Source: Lingula anatina
Taxonomy: Eukaryota > Brachiopoda > Lingulata > Lingulida > Lingulidae
Direction: 5' to 3'
Length of the DNA: 64,000 nucleotides
Assembly: GCF_001039355.2 (NCBI RefSeq)
Contig: NW_019776178.1
Coordinates: forward strand, 33,042 to 97,041
Both the position numbers and the translations under genes were made by a program. Under the pieces are notes generated by a model. The model made no database searches, was not told the origin of the DNA, and worked only from the letters and a program-made list of their open reading frames with translations. Positions 36,401 to 51,800 of this stretch are shown here, one piece after another (the stretch's first letter is position 1; each line of letters begins with the position of its first letter).

Positions 36401-39233
36401 GAATTACATCTTAATTCACAACATATGAAGTACTTTTCAAACTCCTGCAGATGACATTCATCACCTTTTCTCTAAGGACATCCACTTCATCTCTGTATGT
36501 TCTGGCAGCACGAGCATCTTGGGTCAGCTGAAGATTCTGTCAAAAAACAAAAGAATGGGTCTAGTGTTTGTAATTCTGAAGACTAGCTAGAAGTTGAGGC
36601 CCATCAAGGGTAACCAACTCTGTGCAACTCATGTATTAATTTTTGACTATGAATAATTCCCCTTGCATTATTTTTTTCCATAAAAGTGTACTTAAGTAAT
36701 AAGGTATAAATTTTAAGAGTATAGTCAACTTTTTAAGTCTGTTAACTCAGGGTGTGAGTTATTAGGGAGAAAAACGGTAGATTTACTCATTTTGAGTGCT
36801 GCTGTCTACCCTAGCCATCAATCAGCAAAATTTATTATTCTTTCCCAGAAGCAATGACAGTAATTCTACTTCTACAGTTAAAACAGGATGCAGTATGCTC
36901 ATGCTGTAGTTAATGAGAGGATGTTGTCAAATTCAATTATATGTGCTGTTAGACATGCTATTGTGTTTATACCACAGCTTTTTTTTTTTCATATCACATA
37001 TTAAGATGACCTATTTTCTCCAACTAATAACAAGTGACATTTAGTAAAGCATTATTCTAGTAATTCAGAAATGTTTACAGCATAGCCTACCCACCTCATT
37101 TCTTAGTTTGGAGAGGACACCCTTGTTCTCCTCAAGCTCATCTTTCAGCTCGGAAACCAATTCATTTTTTTCTTCCCTGCAAAACAAACATTTCTCGTGA
37201 AGAAAAGTACACTTTAAAGGGGTTTGAAAAACAGGAAACTGTAATATTACCTAAAACATTACCACCATGAACCAAGCACATTTCAGGAGTAAAATAAAAA
37301 CAAGAGGAACAATTTAAGATATTGATTACACATAAGATGTGTGCAGGAACACACTGCACTTATTACTCTGTGAATCATATACCTAAATATATCCTTTCCT
37401 AGGACGACAACATATTTCATTCAAGCATTAATCTCATAGACACAATACATGAACTGTTACCAGTATTTATTCAACTGTGGTAACTTAACATCAGCCAAGA
37501 CCTCAGAAGAATGATAACATTTTGGCGGAATGGGAAACATTAGCTGTAGCAATTATCCCCACTCCGTAACTGCCAAATAAAACTTTGTGTTCTATGGATC
37601 GGATGGTAAAACTACACACATTTATTTCCATTTCATAGCCTTTAACTGTTGATGGTCAAAAAACAATTGTATTTGACATAAGGAACAATAACTCATTTAC
37701 AACACTTCATTATCCTGTCCAATAATCAAATTAAGTTTGCCATATACAAATGACCTTTTGTATCAAGGGGGTGAATCTATATTTGTTATCTGTATTCTCA
37801 GGATAGACTGGTATTTCAGCTTGGATCCCTTTCACTGCACAATCTACATAGCACATTAGGTGCTCACTATAAACTACTTATCTAATTTCTATGCTCCATT
37901 AAGCCGAGATAGTGTATCCATAGCTAGTCTAGATTGCATGTCTGAATAAGCATTACTAAATAAGTTAACCCAAGGAAAGGCCGTCTTAAAAGTGTTAATA
38001 AATTAAATTGAAATACAAAGGGTAAGTTTAAATTTCTTTTCTTTCCATCTTTTACTTTCATATTTTCAATCACACCTCTCCGGGAAAATCCAGGATAGTT
38101 TAAGCTTTCTTTATTTTTAACTTTTTATAGAAAACAAGTATTTGTTTGTGCATCTGTGTGGACAGTAGCACACTGTTAAGGGACCATTCCCAGACCCTAT
38201 CTTACTAACTGTGGATCGATCTCTATCCAAGGGGATTCTCACTAAATTGCAATCAACTTTAGCAGCTTAGATGTTTGCTACACCTACTGAAGCTGCTTGA
38301 GGGTAAATAATTATCATTTAGCAGCTTCAGTAGGCTGGCCAGATGTCTAAGCCACCCGAGCTTAAAGCAATTTTGTGAAAAACCTCTTTGAGATGGATCG
38401 ATCCTGTTAGATCGATCTAAGTATGGGAACAGAGTCTAAGACTTACAGCTCCTGCCTGAGTCTCCTCAACTTTGCCTTGCTTTCTGCCAGCTCCACACCC
38501 AGGTGATGTTTCTCTGGGGTGGCAGGGGAGGAGGGGGCATTGCTCAACTTGGCATTCTCTAACTGTGACTGGAAATAATCGTTTTCTATTGTTGCCTTGG
38601 CCAGATCCTGAGGAAGAAAAAAAAACAGCAGCAAATTATTCAGATATTATCATCTAATTCAAATTCTGAATAGATTGCTCGCACGGATGGATACCTGATT
38701 GATAATGACTTCTGTGAAAAGGTCACTTAGATTACGAAGGAAGCAGCAATATTCTCTCACGTGTAAAACTAAATTCAGCACAGAAATTCATTGTTCTGGG
38801 AAAATCATCTCAGGTGCAGTAACACCGATTATTTTCAGTTTAGTGTTTTTACAATTTCTCTCCACTGAGTTTCACTTGAATGAACCAAATTATTATAAAT
38901 CAGTTACTGGATACAATGGCATCCATTGCTCTCTCTATTCCCTACCAGACCCTGGTGTATGTACAAGTGTGTTGTGTGGCGATCAGTTATGGGAACTCTT
39001 TTTACCTTGAAATATTGGTCCCTTTCATCAATGAGTCTTTGTAGATAGACTTGGACAGATCTGGCCATGCCTTCCGTCTCATCTGGCAGGATTTCAATGG
39101 GCAGGATGTTGTCTGTATCATCTGTGATCTGGAACAGAGAATTCAATAGATTTGAGTGCAAGATATTATTTTTTACACAAAGATGAAACATAACTGTTAC
39201 ATGTAATTTGCATTTTTAATTTCCTCTCTTATT

Positions 39234-39264
<31 letters not shown>

Positions 39265-42200
39265 CATGTGTCCATGATTAGCCCATTTATCTTGGAAAAT
39301 CCTACTAACTTTAATAGGCTCAAAAAGTAAACTTAAAAATGCAAGAAATAAAAAAATGGGCACTGAACTATAAACATTCAGGTGCAACATTATACTTCAA
39401 CAAAGAGGGTTTTAAATCTTTTTCTTTTTTCCAGACGTGCATCTGACCTGTCATTACAGGGCATCTTTCTCATGTCATGCTTCTTAAACTGCCTCTTGTG
39501 TTCAGATGTTATGTTTAATACTCTTATACTTCCATGTGGTCTTTGGGTGCAACCTTTCTATCAAAATGCTTAAAATTTCATGATTTGGATATTTGCATTT
39601 ACAGTAAATCTTTCCATGATCATTCTCAATTTTACGATATAAAAGCTTCTGCTCAAAGTTAAACCATGCGTGTAATCCCAAAGGTTTGTCTTTAATTGCT
39701 GAATTATGAAGTATAAATGGTTTTGCTTAATTAGTGCCAATGTTTCATTAGGAGGCATTTTCCCAACAGACTACATATCAGACTTCAGTAGCAAATACGC
39801 CCCATCTTACACAAACCAAAGTCTGAAATAATTTTTGTGCTTCACTGGCTGAAATAATACCGATATTAAAGGGGGATTTGTAGGATTCCCAAGGCTTGAT
39901 TGCAGACCATGTCTTGTAAGCTTGCTGTCTTCAGTTGCACAATAATTCTATATTCCTTCATATGCAAAGAGGGAACAAAGAATGCTAATAAAGGGGAAGA
40001 ATTTATCCCCTTCCTTGACCATTTTACACAAAAACCAACATTTTTTTTTTTTTTGTCTTTTCAGCCTTATAGGCAGAAAACATTTCAAACAGAAATATAT
40101 TCCCACCAAATATCACAAAGAAATTATGTATACTGTATATGTTCAAATGCCTTGCATTGCTTCATTTTCATCAAATTAGACAAATCTAAATCCTACAGAA
40201 GCCTTACTGGGGCTTAAACCCGAGATCAAGCAGTGACAGCATATTGATCTACCTGCTAAAATCAGCTGGTGATTGGCTTGTTAAGGTATTCTATATACCA
40301 CCAAGTCAGCCAGTAGAGGCAGCTTCTACATGACTAGACAACATTAATATCTCATATTACCAGACAGCTGTTCCAAGCATCACCTGATGATGTACTGGAC
40401 ACATAATCTATCCATGGCAGGTAATTTATTACTAGTGTCCACCTGAATGGGCTGATCACGCAGTTCATATAACGGAGGGATTTCCTCTACTTTATATTTC
40501 AGTTTTAAGTCTTCCTAATGAACAGCCTCTGTCAAATCAGTACAGTAATGGTACAAAATACACAGTTTCTGAGATAATAGGCGAGTTAATCCTAAGAGTA
40601 ATGCTCTCAGCTATTTTGTAACAATACATATTTTAATTTTGCCATGAGAAATCTTTTCTCATGTACCACTACCAACTTAAGCAAAAGTTCAAATATGATT
40701 TTTTTATCAAACATCCATGCCATTCTAAACTTTTTTAAAAAACAACACAGACTCAAGATTAAAGGCCAAAGAGATTTGTCAACTCTCTTTTTCACAAGTC
40801 AAGTAAAGTACACATCAGAATTAATATCTGCACATTTGTGCGGCAGTCATTATGTTTTTCATTTAACAAACGGATTACATACTCTACAGCTGCTATTGTC
40901 CCATAATTGCTGCAGTTTAAAAAAAAACTGAACAGATGATGGCTTTTAAAGAGCAGACTGTGACATATGTCTGTTGAATAGAACCTGGGAACAGATTCCT
41001 GAGAACAGCTGTACTTAGATGCCTGAAGACATGTTCAGAATGTGTCTAACTTAAACCAAAAATATATATTCCTGACTCACCAGACAATATGTTGTACATA
41101 GCTATAAATGGGATGTCAAAGCATAAGAAATAATGGTTTTCTGATGTGACTTGTTCTTATAGCAGAATCAATTAGATTATTTCTGGTTTAAGTTGGATCA
41201 GTTTTGAATACACCATAAGATGGGTGGCCATATGTGCTTGTACAAGCTGATTAGCTTAATTTAGGTTACAAGAAGACAAGAATGGACGTTTTATCAATCA
41301 AAATGTCTCTTTTTTTCTATCAAACACTTTGAACACTGAGCATCTGGATTTGTGTTGATAGAAATGTAGTTAAGTTTTTTTTTCTGTATCAGTCTCTGAT
41401 AATATTATTTTGTAATACAATCTACATGTTATGTAATGTATCACCATGAAATACTAAAAGTTCTTTACACTGAAAAATATTGAAAGCAAACATCAATGGT
41501 TGGATTAACTTGATTATTTCTGAGACATAGTTTTTTTTAAAATAGAACAACCATTCAGTTCTTATCAAACAGAAAGATAAAAATCTCTTGCAACCAAACA
41601 GTATTAAACAAATATGCAGGTGCAAAAGCTAGTTAATCAGCAGGATGCGACACCTCTGATCTAGTTTTTCTTACTATCTGTACAACCCAAGGGTTTCTAT
41701 AATCAGCAGATAAACTTATTTCCTCCAGAATATCAAATAACATATAAAACACACGCTGTATTTTGCTTTTGAATATTATCACAACTTAGATGTTTGATCA
41801 CGAACCTAATTTGTTTACTAAACACACTGCACTGGGTCGGTAATTCATGCAGATATGGCTGATCTCATATAAATCCTCTTATCAGGAGGTTATTGAGGTT
41901 TTTACCACAGTGTATGACACAAAGTATGACTGGGTATGTTTTCAGGAAACTTACACACACCAGGTAATGAATAGCCAGGTGCAGTATTAAAGCTGGTTCA
42001 ATATGCACTTGCACTTTCTCTATGATAACATCCACTGTTTTAGTACAGCACTTGGTACAAAACTGTGAACAAATATTAATCACAACCCTCCTTCTTAAAC
42101 TGAACAAGAAAAATGTTTATTGCCTTTGTGCATGTATATATGTGAATAAATAAATATTGTTATTAGAAAGCAGAAAGTATTATCCTACAACTCATTATAG

Positions 42201-42733
42201 CTAAGGAGCATGCATTCGGATAACATCTGCACTATTGTGACTTTCAACCTATTATGGCCAGTCTCATGATGTGGTCTACTGAGTTCACTTATTTACCTCT
42301 TTGATGTGAACAACCATGGCATGTTGGACTTCTATGTCCAGGGACTTGATGATCTCAATAAAATCTTCCTTCTGTTCGCACTGGACAGCACAGCCAAGAA
42401 TCATCAATAGTGCTTTCTGGAGCTCATTGACACTGGCCTCTGTAAAATTTAATAACAAAGAATAATACACGTTATAAAATCTTAATTAATTTTTTTAAAA
42501 TTTGAAAAAAAAAATTAATAAAATATTCTATGGAACTCAATTGGGAATTGGTCATTTCATTTAGGTATCTTTTTCTCCCCCCCCCCCCCTCCCCCTTATC
42601 TAATATTATTATTATCTATTTTAACTTCCTTTTTTTGGAGGGTGGTGGGGTAGCCTAGTAACAATACCACCAATAACCAATAAGACAATTCTTAGTTCTA
42701 ACCAAAGCAATCACTTGAAAAGTTAAACCAATA

Positions 42734-42803
<70 letters not shown>

Positions 42804-45800
42804 ACACACACTACTGTGCATTTATCAGTATATCATGTATTAAATTGTTAAATCATAGTTATTGTACCAAGTGTGCTAGTAAAGGAATTATAATTATTTT
42901 AAGAATTATAAATGTACAGTCTCTATCATGCAGTATTAAGTTTCTAGTGTATCAAAACAGCATGAAAACCCTGCACCACATCAGTACCTGTATCTGGTTC
43001 TCTGCAGATTAGGAGAATATTTGGAGCTTCCATAACAACCAGTTGCTGCAGGACATCCTGAAACAACAAAAACACAAAATATCAGGCTAGTCTATAGATA
43101 AATGTTATAAAGTTCAAATGGTCAGATTTCAGTGGTGGGCAATTTGTACATGGACATGCAGAAAAAGAAACCGACATACTCCATTTTACTTATAGTCAAA
43201 ATATGGCTTTGAAACACCCAAGTAAAGTGTGTGGTTTGATATTCATGATTTCATTAAAAAAAGCAATAAGGAACAACATAAATCCACAATAATGGACTCT
43301 TACAGCGAATTTCTCTTGGAAGACAGAAGTATTACAAATAACAATTTAAAATTCCAACTGGGTAGTTAAGTGCTCAACCCCCAGGAGGCAAACAAAAGTT
43401 CAAGTACACTCTATGAATTTTAATATGTCTATGCATCCAATTTTCCGAGTTTATTTCAGCATAAGCTAGATATTAGATTCTACGCAAGCAGAAATTTTAA
43501 CAACTCTACTTTTAAGATTTAAAAATTCACATCTGCTATCAAATAGTTATTTATCATGAAACTATCTGAATCATTCCTGGGTCTTGGAAATGTCTGGTTT
43601 CTTTACCCTAAACCTAATTTGAGCTACATCGTAAAGTAATTTAGAAAGAATTTATCACCCCCCAGTCCCATGAAGTAGGGCACTGGCTGAAGGGTCCCTG
43701 CCTTCTATAAGCACCTGAATGTTTACATACAGTCAGCTATCATTACTCCATAATAATCAAACACTTTTAACTTGTCACCAGCAATGACGCATTAAGCAAG
43801 CCCAGTATTCCACCCTTGTTTGTTTAAATGCTGATTTCATTAGAGATTGGAAAGTGCCTAGAAATAGTTCGGTTTGTGTAATCTTATCACCTAAGACTTG
43901 GAACTCGGAAGGCTTTGGGTTAAAAGCCTTGCACCTAGTAGGTAAGGAATGAGCCATGTGGACGGGGGAGTGTACAGGAATGGCCGTGTTAAAAGGGTAC
44001 AATATCTCAGTCCTCCAACATGATAAAGATAACTCTAGATTAGAACTGTAACTTCATTAAGTGATTTTAAAATGCCTTCAGCACTTTTCTGGCACATGCT
44101 GACACATACATACACAAATGAGTTAACTTGTTTCATAAAATTAAGATCTATATCAAAACCTATAAGACATTGATGAAATGGCCTTTAAATTACATTTTGA
44201 TATAGATATGTCATGAAAAACCTGACTTAAAGATCATTCATGGTTGAGATGCTATCTACTAGGTATGCTTGTTTTATCATTGAGGTTACATGGTGACAGA
44301 TGACCACAAAGTGGACGACACTGGGATGGATTTTATTTAAAAAAGTTGAGATCTAAAGTTGGTCTTAATTTTGAAACCAAAACTTTGAGTCTTTACCCAA
44401 GATAAAATGGTAGTCTGCTAACATGAAATATTGCAAAATGGCTCTTTCAGATCCATAGTACCTTTATTTTAGTAGAATACTATGCATTTTATCCTGAGTT
44501 GAAGTCTACAGACTTTTTTCTGCTTTTTAAGTTTAGACCACCTTCTGGTCTTTTATTTTTTCGTGACACTGGCCTCTAGTTTGTTTTTCCTAATCTAATT
44601 CTCACAGAGGAAGGTTTGGCAACATGAACTGTGCTAACAAGTCTATGGGAATCTACCTGATAAATCCCTCACGTTCAGATCATCAATAATACATCTGATA
44701 CAGACATGCCAATCCACAAATTATCACATTATTCATTTAGACACCAAATACTGCAGTGGCAGAGATTGCCACAACACATTGATCAGATTGGTCATTAAAT
44801 GAAACTTCTGTTTGAAATCAAAACGCTCCCTCAATTGTTATTTTCTCAGAAAATAAGCCCTTTTTGAAACAACCTCTACTGCACATATTACACTTATAAA
44901 ATTCAACATGTAAGAACCGTTTTCTCTGAATGCTATTCAATTGTTATTTCGTTTAAACATGACAGAATGTCTTGTAGGCCAGGGTCACTTGGCAAAATGT
45001 GTTGGTACAAAGTACTAAATTGGATTCAGCGCTTTTAATTTCTGAAGCTGCATTTGACCAATGTTGACACCAATTTTACAAGTGGCAATTCAATCTTTTG
45101 ATATATATGAAGTGCGTGTTACGGTATTTCAGTGCCTTACTATAATGGTTTTATGATATCAAGTGCTGTTCTGAGAGAAGCACATTTTATTCGAAATCCC
45201 AAACCTTATTGACTGTGGGTTTTATTGAATTTCCACACCATTAATCTTGTTATAAAAAATTGACAGAACAATTTGTTGGCCTCTTTGATAAATAGAGTGA
45301 TACCTAATATCTCTGCTCTGAACTAGGCTTTCTTGTGCATGAGAACTGGTCTCACAACATTAATCCAACTCATGGATTTCCAATAAGAGAAACCAAAAGA
45401 TATGAAAACGGAGAATAGTTTGGAATTTGGGATAATCAATAAATTCATGAATGTTCATGTGGCAGACTTCCGTGTGGCTTTTCAAAGCTTAATCTTTGTA
45501 CTGCAATTGTATATAACTGAAAGCATGACAGTTTGATCCCCCATACCATTGTCTGCACTATGGTATAACATGACCCTACAAAAAAATACATAAAAACGAG
45601 ACAATGAAACATTCAATTATGTACTAAGTCAGGAAAGGTCAAACAAAGAATTCACCCTTAAGGCAAATACTTTGCAGTTCACTTTGCTTTAAGCACATAG
45701 CACAGGCTTGCACAACAATTGTTCTTTCCAATTCCCAATTTTCATCTCTCAAGAATCTGCTTATCATGGCTATGAATAATTTCACTTGAAACTGGAAGGG

Positions 45801-48800
45801 ATGTATTAAGTCCAAAATATAGCATAATTAAAACAGATGCACTTAAATTTTAAACAATGAATCAACTTGACTTGTCCCACGTGTGTTACCTTGGGACAAA
45901 ATTAAACTGCAAACATATCTTTGAGTTGGTCCTTCCTCCCAGTACAGACACAAGCTAGTTCCTGCAGGACATCAGGAAAACAAGTACCTGTATGTGACAA
46001 GGTAGTACCTGGGTCCACACAGTGCTATTATTGCTACATCTGACCATGTAAACCAAGAATTCCATGCCATTTGACAAAGTTACTGTACCAAACAGACTAA
46101 GCTTATCATAGACCAAAACATAAACATCTGATCAAGTAGTATTTATAAAAAAAATGTTTTTCAAAGGCTGGATTTTGAACTTAATACAATGTGCTACACA
46201 AATATATGTTACTTAGGTAACAAAAATTTATTTCTGATTTGTACACTGCATGTACTCTATCATATTTCATTAGCATCAAATAAAATTGGCTATAAATTAT
46301 TTTTCACAAAAGTTAAGCTTTTCCAATTACAAGAAATAAATGGCCTTATCCCTGATTTCACTTTTTTCCCCAGCAATGAGTGCCTAATTATTACTTAGTT
46401 GTATACAAGTCAAGGCCATCATATAAGCCTCATCCAAGGTTTTGACAAGTAATAAGAGGCAATCAGCTGATTGTTGCTGCCAAACACTCTGTTGCTACAA
46501 CAAGACATTCAGTTTAACTGTGCAGCCTGTACTTACGGAAAAGGGCAATGTAGTAGGGGGTCAAAAAATTAAAATACCTAACCATATTTAATCCATGACA
46601 TAACAAAGTGAAATATATGCTTTATTACTCAGCAACATCATGGTGTACTAAATCCCAGGCAGAGAGGCCCACCTGTAAATTCCAAGTCATTCACTCTTGA
46701 TGCACCTCTTTTTAATGTCTGACACAGCTTGCTGATAAAACTGTCAAGATTCAGAGGTGTGCACATTATAGGGTTTTAATACGTAAACTCCAGGTTGACT
46801 ATCTGCCCTAGCAGGTGCCCCAGGTCATGAGGAAATCTGTGAATGAGAGGTGCTCCCATCTGGTTTGGATATCTACTGTGATTACTCACATTCTAAAATG
46901 CTAGGAAAAAAAATATCTTGCATATTCTTGGAGGTAAAAGATAACACAGACATCAGATTTCCCCTGCATACTATTTCCTGTTCAAAGTTGGAAAGGTCAA
47001 GTCTGAGGCACTTCTGAAAGTTTTTTTTCTCTCAGCTGATGTTGGCTGATGTTACAATGCATCATGACTGCTTTTTTTACAATAAATCATTTAGTTATAT
47101 TCCCTGAATTAGGTGATTTAAAAAAAAAGTACTTCAACAGTTGCAACATTTGGCATTAAAACAATTCCCACTCAAATAAAAAAAAAAATGACTGACAATA
47201 ATTGCAAGAGAAAACTCAGGTGCTCAGGAGGTGTTCTGACATTAAAGATAAATGTACATGGTTTCAAGGTACTTAAAATTGTCACATCATGTTATCAGGG
47301 GGCATATGTTACACTTCCTGGCAGGTAACTTTGTGCTAATTACCCAACCATGTACAACATTATATTTGGTATATCATGCAATTACACGACACCTTCTACA
47401 TACCAGACACATAAATCTTCATCTAGTTTCTTGTCTGCATACTTTGACGCGACTAAAAAGCTTGTTTTTTTTTTCTTTTTCTTTTTTGTATGCAAAATGA
47501 ATTCAAAGCATCAAAACAAATGCATACTGAAAATAATCTGTTTATTATTGAAACTTTGGTTCCACTAAAAAAAATTTTTTTTTAGTCATTGGAGAACATT
47601 TTCCCACTAGTTAGCTTCAGCATGGGTGATTTAAATATATTTAAAATCAGACCCTCCAAACACCCATTAATTCCAACTTATACTAATAGGTACAACTAAT
47701 GGCTGCTACGGGGATATGTCGAGTTGAAGCAGTCTTACACAATAGCCTGCAACTTTGCATTTCACCCACAGCTGAGTTCACAATAATTCACTCAGTTTTC
47801 CCTTAGCAAAACAAGTCTCAGTTGATCAGTAGCAGTCTAAACCTATTGAATTACAGGTTATACCAACCCACAAACAATGTGCCAGAGGGAGAGGGCAAGA
47901 ACAAGGGTTACCAATCAATTAATATCTAATATGGTATCAGGGGCCAATCCAGAGATCGACCTTTTTAACAGAATAAATTCAAATCAAATTTGATCCGAGG
48001 TATGCCGTGACAACTAGTTAGCATATTAACACTACACAACTTGCTCACAATTCTATTAACACCGAAGAGAAAAGAGGAGAGGGGGAAGAACAAGAGACAT
48101 ACAAGGCACACTGCCAGGTTGTATACAAAGTTGTAAGCAATGTTTGCAAATACAGCTTACAGTCCAGCGGTCAACACAGAATGCGATCTAAAGAACCCAT
48201 TCAAATGGCTGAGTGGCCAAGTATGCAGTCACCAGCACCAACTAAGAACATTGTACCCGACCCCTTGAACTCTACCTCTAATCACATCAGACTCCAAAAA
48301 AAACACCCCTTTCCAAATCTGTTATTAAAAGGCAACAAAGTTGTTATGCAATTCAAATGGGTCTAGAGATTACATCTGCATAAAATACAAGTTATGTTTT
48401 CTATTCTTGCCGCTACAGAGGTTTCAGAACAGGCACATTGTGCCTTTTCTTTTTAAAAAATTCCAGGCTGTATATTGCTTCCGCGATCTGTTCAACAGGC
48501 GTGTAGGGCCTTTTCAATCAGGCTCTCCAGAATGTTGACATCTAAGTTGACCATCTATCACAAGATAGTTTTGCTTTGTCAAGACAACCAACCAACCAAT
48601 TTCATGGCCGAATGATTTACAAATGAGACTGATATAAAAACAAAACTTCTGGTCATTTTTTTTCCATTTGTATATACCACCACTGCTCCACTGAGCACGA
48701 AACCAGGTGTAACATCCACAACCAGCCTAACCACAAATTTGTCTAATTTGTAGGCAGGCATTCCCTTTAAAAGAGGTTAAAATTGGAAGCAAGTAGCCTC

Positions 48801-51800
48801 AACCCCAAGTGTAGAAGGCTATAAAAATAGCCTAGGTTTATATCAGCTACCAGGTATGTTCAAGTGGACAGTTCACCAGCCACAGGAATGATTGAGATAG
48901 TAATCCCAGTCTGCTCCTAATCAGAAGACTGTATTGAATATGCAGTGGCCCTGGCCAAATTATGAAAATAGCTGGCCCCAAGTAGTACTTTATGCACAGG
49001 TATGAATATATTTGAAGAACCTGTCCCTGATGGATACATGAGAGGAACAGATCAAAGGAATTAAAGGAACCACCACCAATGATTTAGGAACATGTTTTGT
49101 GTTGTCCACTAGCTGTTATTCATAGATCAAAAATTAAATGTCCAGACAGTCTCCTGCTTACTGGGCAGTCTGTTCACATATATATCACACACCTGTGGTA
49201 TAATTGATATTGCTAGCTTCCTGTCAGTATCTCATGCAAGCTGAGTTTTAGAATTTTTTTCTCAGGCTGTGTTCAGAATAACGTAATCATGCTAGCAGGA
49301 TCGATCTATCTCAACGTGGATTTTCACCAAGGTACAGTCAATGTTATCAGCTTTATTGTCTGGCATGCCTCCTTGCAAAGCAACATTTATAACATTACGG
49401 ACCACAGTTTTCCAAACTTTATTTAGCACTTTAAGTTACGAGGGGCATGCCATACAATAAAGCTGATTACAATGACTGGGCCTTCATGAGAATCCCTGCT
49501 GAGATAGATCGATCCTGCTAGTATGATGACTTCTATTGTGAACGCAACCTAAGAAACACATGCTACATGGTCTCAAACAGGTGACTTTTGCGAGGCCATA
49601 TGAAAAAGGAAAGACCTGATGATAACAGATTCCAACCACTCTCCCATTAAAAAAAAACTGAAATTATGTTTGAGCCTATGTTTATAAAATAAAATCCCCG
49701 ACTTCCACAAGTCGCCACACTTTCTTCCAGTTTTCCCATGATTCATTATTTTTTTGTCTCCATGTCTGCTGGCAGTCTGATTTATTTGCATGACGAAGTA
49801 ATAAAGCCGCCATTAAATAATGAAGTCCCTCTGAAGGAAAATCAAGTCATTTCTTTTTTTTTCAATGTTATCAAGATGCAATTATTTACATGGCGAGGTA
49901 ATAAATCCCCCATTAAATAATAAAGTCCCTCTGAATGAAAATCGATTCATTTCCTTTTCAATATGTACTTGCCATATCATAAATATCACTGCAGCTCAGC
50001 TCTTACCTGGTAGTATGATTTGAGAGCCTTCACCAAAATGTCCCAGTTCTGAAGTCTTCCAGCCACATCTTCAACTGGACGGGATATACTGTACTTCTCT
50101 GTGTTAGGACGGGGATCGCTACAATATAATAATAATAATAATAATAACAATTCAAACTAAGAAAAAAACAGTATGTGGTCTGCTTATAAAATTTTGGTTG
50201 CTGTATTGGCCAAAAGCATGTTTAAAAGGAATAGTCTCTAGCAATTTTAAATGATTCTGAAATTTTTGAACAGTTATTATCAATTGTTTACTTTATTTTT
50301 TTCAACGCTTGAACAGCAGATGGCCTTGAAGTCAAACAGACAAAATGTGATGCATTTTTTGAAAGTGTCATGAACTTTACACGATGTTATTTCCAAAACG
50401 TTCTAAAAAGCACCTGCTGAAATAAGTTACTTAGTTAATGCAAAAAAAAAAAGAAAATGAATGAGGTTTATTGAAACCATACACATTCTTGCATTCTTTT
50501 ACAAAAACAACAACAGAAAGTGAGAATACAAGCCTTTTCTCTATAAACCTTTCTGGTGTCTAGCTGAGAATCTAAACAGTCTGATACCTTCAGAACCAAA
50601 CTCCCCCAGTTAGAATCTTTCCAAATGATTTGAGAAAAGAGCACAAGTTGTTCTTGGAGGCAAGGCATGCAGGGGATCACTTATAGATTAACTGGTATTT
50701 TGATTTCAAGGAGAAACTGTTTACAACTAAGCACGTAATGCTGCTCAATTTGTTTTTCTTCCTTTCTTTTTTGCCAGATTATCTGAGTGTGAGGAATGCC
50801 ATGAAGACAGGTATATCAAGATTTTGCTTGTTTTCATTCCCATATCAGGTTGCTAACTAGCAAGAAAAGTCCTGAGGAACAAAGGTTGAGTGCTGAAGTA
50901 AGCGATTCTGTAAAGTGTCAAAAGATATTATGAAGAGAGACGGAAAGTGCAAGGCAGTAAGTAGAAAGGTCCACCTAGAAAAGACCCCAGGAGAAGGATT
51001 TTCATCTTTGAAACAAGGGGTGAAAGTGTAGTTTATTACAAACTCCTTTTATTCTGACTGTACTCAGTGGAAAAGAATCATACAAAGCAGGTCTCTTCAA
51101 TCTCTTCAATCAATCTTGGGTTGGAAAAGTGGCCAATGCTATCACAATGTTCATTTTTTCTGATCAGACATTGAAAAAAAAAGTAGTGTAACATAATCCC
51201 ACATTATAACACAACAATATTTTCATGACCTTATTCTATTTTTTCCTGTTCCCCTTCTTTCACTGAGCATAAAAGATAAAACAGAATAGAAGGTAAACAC
51301 AACCAACAATAGACTTCAAAAAATAAAAGGAAAAAGAAAAATCACTCATAGAAGTAGGAACTAAAGTGAATTATTTTCAACTCTTTTGTTCGGGATTACC
51401 AGCTTTCATCTCAAAACACTGATATGACACTATAAAAGAATGATTAAGATAAGACACATTATGCAGCTACCTTTTAACAAGAGTGGCCTTTAAAGAAACC
51501 AAGATCGTTTGGCCTACGGATGTGATAAAAATTCTCTGTCTTTTAACTTCTCTGATAACCTCCTGTACATAAGACAAACAAAATGAACACACAATACTAA
51601 TGACCTCAAGATATCAAATCTCCATAACTTTGCTCTATCAAAACACAAGCTACCTTTGTATTGTACTAAATGTAAAGGATATACCTCTGTAAATTTAGAT
51701 ATTTGAAGTGAACTAATGTTTCTGCTCCATTACTTTACGCCATGAACATATTTGCTAATATTGTCCTCCGTTTACTTAGGGGATTAGAGGTGTATTTGAA

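Noticed and set aside
51471-51562. Open segment between CCDC88 exons 2 and 3 with acceptor- and donor-like ends
   Set aside because: In the phase set by exon 2 it reaches a stop, and direct joining of exons 2 and 3 rebuilds the conserved family sequence. A rare poison exon is possible but unsupported.
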